A stretch of DNA of 38,410 bases from an uncultured Eubacteriales bacterium (GTDB lineage Bacteria > Bacillota > Clostridia > UBA1381 > UBA9506), in assembly GCA_900545185.1 (NCBI GenBank), contig UQYH01000007.1, positions 1 to 38,410 on the forward strand, written 5' to 3'. Both the position numbers and the translations under genes were made by a program. Below, piece by piece: positions 33,058-38,410 of the stretch. Under the pieces are notes generated by a model. That model was not told the origin of the DNA. It made no database searches and worked only from the letters and a program-made list of their open reading frames with translations. Numbering within the stretch: the stretch's first letter is position 1; each line of letters begins with the position of its first letter.

Positions 33058-35313
33058 ATGATGAAACAGATGTTTGACAAAAAAAGCTTTCTTTTCCGAT
33101 ATGTTTCCATGCTTATTGTGCTGCTTTGTATTCCTGTCGTTTTCGGCTTTTTGGTTTCAAGATTTGCCGTAGCCTCTACGCTTTCGCAAATTAAAAGCAA
33201 AAACTACCAATCGCTGGTTCATATTCAAAAAATACTTGACTCTGAGTTTTTAAAGCTTGAAAGAATCACATATGACATCACGTTTAATCAAGATTTGATT
33301 CATTTATATTCCGTTACGGAGCCGGGTGATTTGGCATATGAGGTTTCCCGTTCCTCCCTGATTCCGAAATCTGTCCCGTTAAACGATTATATTATGGGAA
33401 CATATATCTATCTGGATACCTTTGACTATGTCATATACGGCAAGACCTACGCACCGTTTGACGAATTTTATCAGACAAACGGTTTGGAAAATCTTTCGGC
33501 CGGCGAATTTAAGGCAGAATATCTCACCCCCGGCCATGTAAGACGCATTTCTGCAACCCAAACCGCGTACACAGACGGCAAAAGCATCCCTGTTCTTTTA
33601 TATACCCACTCCTTCCCGGTGACAGGCACATACAAGGGCAGTGTGTTTATGATGATTGATTTAAACAAGTTTATTGAACCCTTTGCCGATAACCTTGCAG
33701 AGGAGGGCATTTGTCTGTACGCACTGGATAAGGATGGGCAAATCATCTTTTCCCGCGGGAATGAAAGCTACATCATAACAGATGCCGCAGAGCAAAAAGA
33801 CGGTTACTACAGCAACACGAGAAACGGCGAAAAGTTCATCTACTGTACCCAAAAATCAGATTTCGGCAACTTTCGTTATATTTTGGTGGAAAGTGACCGT
33901 TCCATCCAGTCTGCCACATCACCGGTGCGGCTTATGATTTATCTTTACATGGTTGTAACGCTCGTTTTGGGCTGTATTGTCATTTTTTCCTCCGCGCGCA
34001 AAAATGCCAAGCCGATACGAGATTTATCTCTTTTGCTGAACACCTCCCTCGATACGCACTATCAGGGGGATGAATTGGATAATATTCAGCTTTCCATTCA
34101 TCATCTGCTAAACGAAAAAATTCGCATGGAGCCGATATTGGAGGCCAGTGAAAGTACATTGAAAAAAAATATCATTTCCGATTTATTACGCGGCAACTTC
34201 ACTTCTGCCGATGCACTGACGAGCGCCTGCCGCACCGCAAACATCACCTTTACACACGACTTTTTTGTGGTATTTTATTTTTCGTTGGCCGAAGTGGAAC
34301 AATCGGATATACCGATTATCAAATATGCAATTTCCAATGTTTTAACCGAAATTTTTGAACCGATCGGTCAGGTCGTTACAAACGATTCCGAATTGTTTTC
34401 CCTATTCGGAATACTAAACCTTTCTGAAAATACAAAACAAATTCAAGAAAAAATTCTAACCCAGCTCAACTTTTTGCAAGCCTTTTTTGCCAAACAGTTT
34501 TCTATTTTAATCAACATCGGCATCGGGCGCATTTATGAAGGCATTGAAAATATCGCCCTCTCCTGCAGCAATGCAAAAGAGGCCGCCGAATTTTGCACAC
34601 TGACGGGCGCACGGGATATTATGCCCTACGAGGATATTAAAGAACACAATGACTATTACCACTATTCATTAGAAGAAGAAAATAAACTGTTCACCGCTGT
34701 CATGAACGGTGATATTATACAGTCGAAACAGCTTTTGAATCAGATTGTAGAAGAAAACTCTCAGCTCTCTCTGGATATGAGCCGCTGTCTGTTCTTTGAC
34801 TTAACGGCAACCGCGCTGAAAATCATGTCGGGCAAAACCATCGACAGTAATTCTGTATTTGACAACGGTTCTTCCGCACTTGGGCTCTTAATGAATTGCA
34901 AAACCATAACGCAGCTAACCGAAACCATTTATGCCATTTTTGAAAAGGTTTGTCAAGAAATTAACAACCATCACTCCATGCGTGAAGAAAAACTGATTGA
35001 TGACGTTACAAATTATATGAACGAAAACTACGGCAATCCCAATATGTCAATGAGTATGGTGGCCGATGCGTTTTCACTCAATTATACCTATGTGTCCCAC
35101 TTTTTCAAGGACTATCTGGGCGCCAGCTTTGTGGAATATATCTCTGAGCTGCGTGTTCGGAAGGCGGCCGAGCTGCTGCGCTCTACGTCCCTCTCCATCA
35201 GCCGCATCGCAGACGAGGTCGGATATGCCAATGCCACCGTGCTGATTAAGATTTTTAAGAAATATACCGGCATCACCCCGGGCACCTACCGAAAAAACAA
35301 CACCGCAGACTAA
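33058..35313 (+). CDS. Membrane-bound AraC-family sensor-regulator
   Basis: A 751-residue one-component regulator. TM1 (about 12-34) and TM2 (about 291-312) enclose a roughly 255-residue extracellular sensor domain (about 36-290), probably Cache-like. A cytoplasmic linker follows, about 320-640. The C-terminal AraC/XylS DNA-binding domain has its two helix-turn-helix units at about 660-745 (MSMVADAFSLNYTYVSHFFKDYLG and ISRIADEVGYANATVLIKIFKKYTGITPGTYR). It probably senses an oligosaccharide outside the cell and activates the divergent operon. The ATG is preceded by GGAGG with a good spacing, and a second ATG follows directly. Only a weak hairpin (GTGTAAAAACAC) follows the stop. Family assignment firm; ligand inferred. 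Confidence 0.92.
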   Translation: MMKQMFDKKSFLFRYVSMLIVLLCIPVVFGFLVSRFAVASTLSQIKSKNYQSLVHIQKILDSEFLKLERITYDITFNQDLIHLYSVTEPGDLAYEVSRSSLIPKSVPLNDYIMGTYIYLDTFDYVIYGKTYAPFDEFYQTNGLENLSAGEFKAEYLTPGHVRRISATQTAYTDGKSIPVLLYTHSFPVTGTYKGSVFMMIDLNKFIEPFADNLAEEGICLYALDKDGQIIFSRGNESYIITDAAEQKDGYYSNTRNGEKFIYCTQKSDFGNFRYILVESDRSIQSATSPVRLMIYLYMVVTLVLGCIVIFSSARKNAKPIRDLSLLLNTSLDTHYQGDELDNIQLSIHHLLNEKIRMEPILEASESTLKKNIISDLLRGNFTSADALTSACRTANITFTHDFFVVFYFSLAEVEQSDIPIIKYAISNVLTEIFEPIGQVVTNDSELFSLFGILNLSENTKQIQEKILTQLNFLQAFFAKQFSILINIGIGRIYEGIENIALSCSNAKEAAEFCTLTGARDIMPYEDIKEHNDYYHYSLEEENKLFTAVMNGDIIQSKQLLNQIVEENSQLSLDMSRCLFFDLTATALKIMSGKTIDSNSVFDNGSSALGLLMNCKTITQLTETIYAIFEKVCQEINNHHSMREEKLIDDVTNYMNENYGNPNMSMSMVADAFSLNYTYVSHFFKDYLGASFVEYISELRVRKAAELLRSTSLSISRIADEVGYANATVLIKIFKKYTGITPGTYRKNNTAD

Positions 35314-35350
35314 GGGGTGTAAAAACACGAATATAAAAACAAAAGGGGAT

Positions 35351-36142
35351 TTAATCCGGAATGACCTCATCCCCATGCGTTTTCATCCAGGTGCAGGCCG
35401 CGTCATAGGCTTCATAATCAAGGTCTGCCATTGTATTGGTATGAAGAACAACGCCCTCTGCCTCTTTTTTTAAAAGCTTCTCCCGATACCAGTCAAGCTG
35501 CCATGTAACAGCCTTGCCGGTTGCCTGCCTGTTCTCGCCGAAATTATACAGATAGCAGCCAAACATCCGCCTGTTATGCGGTGTCAGCTTTTTAAAAATT
35601 TCAAATTTTTCCGGAATCAGCGGTACATCCTTTTCTTCCCATGTCCACATAATAACGCCGTCAAACGGCTCTGTATACCGTTTAAAATCCGCATCCTTTT
35701 CGGCATCAAGACCAAATTCCCTCGTATAAAGTACCATCCACATTCCAAGCGGGCGAACCTCATTCTCGTGCAAACGCTTTCTTATCTTCCACAAATTTTC
35801 AATCGGTATGTTTTTATATGCCCCGTCCCGTTGAAAATCATCAAAAACAACACGGCCGATATTCTCAAATTCCTTTGCTTCAGAAATAAACGGCTCAACA
35901 AGCGACGGATTTTCGCCTGCGTTGTAACACTCCCACCCAACCTCTTTCAGCGTTTTAAACGATTTGTTGTACTGACGTCTGTTGACCTCCTTTTCACCTG
36001 CCGGTATCATAAATGTATTTTTGACACCAAGATACAAGCACCCCTCCATCGGTGTCATACGGGAAAGCTTATCATTGCCGTATTTATGGTTATATGCTCC
36101 CTCCGGATGTCCCCAAAGCCAAAACATATCACGTAATACCAT
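35351..36142 (-). CDS. Conserved hypothetical protein, TIM-barrel-like
   Basis: I do not recognise a family. The start is the ATG at 36142 (MVLRDMFWLW), behind a strong AGGAGGAG box; a longer frame to 36220 has no SD. The 263-residue protein has alternating beta-alpha segments such as NTFMIPAG, GRVVFDDF, GMWMVLYT, DGVIMWTWEE and GVVLHTNT. Acidic residues sit at strand ends, a pattern typical of TIM-barrel glycosidases. No signal peptide. It is transcribed toward the regulator gene (convergent) and lies about 200 bases after the small esterase gene. A glycosidase-like function is possible by context only. Confidence 0.72.
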   Translation of the reverse strand: MVLRDMFWLWGHPEGAYNHKYGNDKLSRMTPMEGCLYLGVKNTFMIPAGEKEVNRRQYNKSFKTLKEVGWECYNAGENPSLVEPFISEAKEFENIGRVVFDDFQRDGAYKNIPIENLWKIRKRLHENEVRPLGMWMVLYTREFGLDAEKDADFKRYTEPFDGVIMWTWEEKDVPLIPEKFEIFKKLTPHNRRMFGCYLYNFGENRQATGKAVTWQLDWYREKLLKKEAEGVVLHTNTMADLDYEAYDAACTWMKTHGDEVIPD

Positions 36143-36182
36143 TTTTCTCCTCCTAAAAGCTCCTGCAAAATATTGCGGAATC

Positions 36183-36188
36183 ATTATA
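36183..36188 (-). promoter_or_regulatory. Candidate -10 box upstream of the TIM-barrel-like gene
   Basis: TATAAT on the minus strand lies about 40 bases before the start codon at 36142. No convincing -35 hexamer is found 16-18 bases upstream, so the promoter may be weak or need an activator. The rest of the gap from 36143 to 36338 shows nothing else I can name. Confidence 0.35.
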
Positions 36189-36338
36189 CCGTTCTTTTTT
36201 GACTTCGCACTGCCCTGCAAAAATTTTTCTGTTGTATCCTATAATGAAGTCAGCCTTTTGTCCGGCCGAGCTTGCTGCTCGCGCCCTTGATTTAAGTTGT
36301 GACAGCGTCCTCCGTGCGGCACAGAATCCCGCGCCTTT

Positions 36339-37090
36339 TCAGGATTGATCGGCGCCTGCCTTTCCGTATATAAAATCAATAATAATATCTGCAAACAGCT
36401 GATCGTTATATAGGTAATCACAGTGACTGTGCCCCTTTAAATATACAAACCGTATATGTTCATCGGGATAATGCATCTGCTTTAACGTGCCTATCATCAA
36501 CAGCGTTTGCTCGTACCTGTTCGGCATATCATTGTCTGCACAGAAAATAAGCATGGGCGGCTGATGGTTATACTCTCTGATATGATATAAGGGGGCTGCG
36601 TCATCGATTATACATCTTCGCGAATCCTCCCCGCGTTCCCTGAGAACATTAAAGTGCGTTGTGGGCTGTCCGGCATTGAAGATAAACCCTGAAATTTTCT
36701 GAATCTCAATGCCGTAGTTCATAAAATATTTAACGTCAAAGCAAAGCATCATCGCTATATAGGCTCCTGCGGAGGAGCCGCCAACATATATTTTTGACAC
36801 CTCGGCATATTGACCTATATTGTCAATGACCCATTTCACGCTTGCTGCGCAATCCCATAAAAAATCCGGGTATCTGTTATGCGGATACATTCTGTAATTG
36901 ACCGACACAATGCCAATATTGTTTTCGATAAAACGTTGCGGTATAATCTCCTCCTTATCACCGGCCTCAAGACCGCCTCCATGAAAATAAATCATAATCG
37001 GTATTTTCTCCGTCATGTTATCCGGTAAAAAATATCCAACGACCGGCTTAACGTTTGATTTTCGGTATAATATATATCTTTAAACGTCAT
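36339..37090 (-). CDS. Alpha/beta-hydrolase (esterase/lipase type), frameshifted near its start
   Basis: An esterase of the hormone-sensitive-lipase-like group. It carries the oxyanion motif HGGG, the nucleophile in GGSSAGA, an acid in ADNDMPN and a histidine in KGHSHCDY. The natural start is the ATG at 37090, behind GGGGAG: it encodes MTFKDIYYTENQTLSRSLDIF and then runs to a stop. The rest of the protein (LPDNMTEKIPIMIYF onward) is in another frame. One extra T in the six-T run (37032-37027 on the minus strand) would restore the expected LDIF-LPDN joint. So the gene has a one-base deletion, a sequencing error, or a slippage site. The unshifted frame from 37016 would lack the first about 25 residues. 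Confidence 0.8.
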
Positions 37091-37128
37091 GGTTATTCTC
37101 CCCTTATGCACATATCTTTCTGCAGGCA

Positions 37129-38110
37129 TTACATTTTTCTCAATACCATCTGTGTTACACAAAGCCCTGCGGGATCCTTGGGATTGATTTGTTCCGCCGA
37201 AAGAAGCAACGTGCAGTCTCCGCTCTCTAATGTAACCTGACCCAAGATACTGCCCGTTTCCGAAAAATATCTCCGGTTGACACCGTGCGGCAATACATCC
37301 TCACGCAGCGTTGCCGCAATATCATTGTCCTTGCAGCGTACACGCACCTTGTGACCGCCTGTCCATGGCTGATACTTTGATGTTGCCGTATAGAGAACGA
37401 CCTCATATTGACCGGATTCAACGACCTCAAATTCCCAAAAAATCGAGTCCTGCTCCGATGTCCAGTATTCCACGCTGCCGTTAAGGTTGACTCTGATTTC
37501 CGTACTCGAATTTTCCCAATACTCCCCTATTTCTCTGTCCATGGCCAATGCAAAGATAGGAAGCTCTGTTCTGTGTTCACCCTTTTTGATTTTGCATGCA
37601 CAGCACGGTAGGCTGATGGTATCGCTTTCCTGCTGAAACAGCCCCTCGGCAACCTGCGGCTTGCCGTCTAAGGTCAGCTTTATGGCCGTTACCGTGTCAT
37701 TGAATGAAACCTTTGACAGGTCAAGGCAGAGCTTGCTTTGCGTCTGCTGCACGGCTGCCGCCTTGCCTGTTAAGGCCTCTGCGCTTAACACCTTATTGTT
37801 AAGACCCAAAATCTCAATATATTGCCGCGGTTCCTTCATCAGCAAATACAGGTGATTCCCTTTTTGCGTTGCCCAGCCAAAAGAAAAATCAGCAGCGAAC
37901 GGCGATGCCACCGTATCGTAAATAGCTTCACTGTTCTGATGCATCCAATCTCCCAAGGCCTCTGCAATTTGTACGGCCTCCTGCGGAATACTTCCGTCCG
38001 GCTTCGGGCCGATATTCAGCAACAGATTGGCACCTTTGGAGCATACGGCGCACAAAAGCTCTATCACTGTTTTGGGTGTTTTAAAGTGCTTGTCACAACG
38101 TTTTCGTTGT
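37129..38110 (-). pseudogene. GH29 alpha-L-fucosidase, C-terminal part only
   Basis: About 327 residues match the end of a GH29 alpha-L-fucosidase. HFKTPKTVIELLCAV, SKGANLLLNIGPKPDG and AIYDT are the conserved end of the catalytic barrel, and a beta-sandwich and an additional C-terminal carbohydrate-binding-like domain follow. The N-terminal roughly 250-300 residues with the catalytic aspartate nucleophile are missing. The sequence upstream of about 38100 is a different gene. The open frame continues to a GTG at 38124 only by chance. It ends 39 bases before the small esterase gene, so both were probably one operon. Either the gene was truncated by recombination or the contig is misjoined. Confidence 0.8.
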
Positions 38111-38269
38111 TTTGTGTTCTGCACTTATGCAAATTGAAATTTCTGTTTCTTCACTGATTCCACCCCAAGCAGCGTTCATTGCATCAGGTTTTCCGTTTTC
38201 ATCATACGATCCAATGATTAGCACCGGCATAGGGTAAAGGTACGCTTTTGCTCCAAAATTCTTTCTCAT
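38093..38269 (-). pseudogene. Flavin reductase-like protein, N-terminal fragment
   Basis: The reading frame begins with MRKNFGAKAYLYPMPVL and IGSYDENGKPDAMNAAWGGIS, the well-known start of flavoredoxin/flavin reductase-family proteins that bind FMN. It runs to about residue 56 (SAEHKTTK) and then meets a stop, at the point where the fucosidase fragment begins. The intact family has about 180-210 residues, so roughly two-thirds are missing. The ATG overlaps the stop of the upstream ArsC-like gene by four bases (ATGA), so these two form one operon unrelated to the polysaccharide genes. Confidence 0.8.
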
Positions 38270-38409
38270 AATTTTTCACTCCATTCTTTTTCTTTAAATC
38301 CAACCAAAATAAAATCTTCGCCGATTAAAAGCGGACGTTTAACTAACATTTCATCTGTTGCAAGTAGCCTTAATTGTTCTTCTTCTGACATAGCAGATAA
38401 CTTGTCCTT
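38266..38409 (-). CDS. ArsC/Spx family protein, C-terminal end (partial)
   Basis: The last 47 codons of a gene that continues beyond the window. The sequence EMLVKRPLLIGEDFILVGFKEKEW matches the C-terminus of the ArsC/Spx thioredoxin-fold family (Kxrp-type region then GFxxxxW). The DNA is AT-rich: 40 of 120 bases at 38281-38400 are G or C, against 33 of 60 at 37981-38040. The stop overlaps the next start codon. Confidence 0.75.
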   Translation of the reverse strand, partial: KDKLSAMSEEEQLRLLATDEMLVKRPLLIGEDFILVGFKEKEWSEKL

Positions 38410-38410
38410 C

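Overview
The window looks like chromosomal DNA of an anaerobic Bacillota species (class Clostridia, probably an uncultured gut or digester lineage). The evidence is the pairing of a DUF1385 gene with prmC, strong AGGAGG-type ribosome binding sites, S-layer homology (SLH) proteins, an LplA/LplB/LplC-type sugar ABC importer without its own ATPase, and a membrane-bound AraC-type regulator. No RNA gene, CRISPR array, insertion sequence or phage gene is visible.

Layout. Positions 1-7000 hold housekeeping and transport genes: homoserine dehydrogenase behind its own promoter and a structured leader, prmC, a DUF1385 membrane protein, a DMT-family exporter and a CDF cation exporter (plus strand). A pair of diverged short palindromes lies between the DUF1385 and DMT genes. 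Positions 5984-32766 are one long minus-strand polysaccharide-utilisation locus. In order of transcription it holds lplB, lplC, a solute-binding lipoprotein, a secreted LamG-like protein, a GH20 enzyme, a CapA-like protein, an alpha/beta-hydrolase, a second GH20 enzyme, an SLH-SGNH-SLH surface esterase, a large SLH protein, a multidomain secreted heparinase II-like lyase, a second LamG-like protein, a DUF6273-LamG protein, a GH88 unsaturated glucuronyl hydrolase and a PHP-family hydrolase. At 33058-35313 the AraC-family sensor-regulator is transcribed divergently. At 35351-38410 are a TIM-barrel-like protein, a small esterase, the C-terminal part of a GH29 alpha-L-fucosidase, and at the extreme right two AT-rich unrelated gene fragments (ArsC/Spx-like and flavin reductase).

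How the genes may work together (inference): the lyase, anchored or accompanied by SLH proteins and LamG-type binding proteins, cleaves a uronic-acid and hexosamine containing polymer (glycosaminoglycan-like) outside the cell. Esterases remove acyl groups, and the lipoprotein with LplB/LplC imports oligosaccharides. GH88 then removes the unsaturated uronate and the two GH20 enzymes and the fucosidase remove N-acetylhexosamine and fucose. No sulfatase is visible, so the substrate may be unsulfated. The regulator probably activates the operon through two direct half-sites abutting the lplB -35 box.

Points needing care: two genes (PHP and small esterase) each carry an apparent one-base deletion in a homopolymer, and the fucosidase is fused mid-gene to a truncated flavin reductase at a sharp GC change. 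Sequencing error, misassembly or true gene decay could each explain these.
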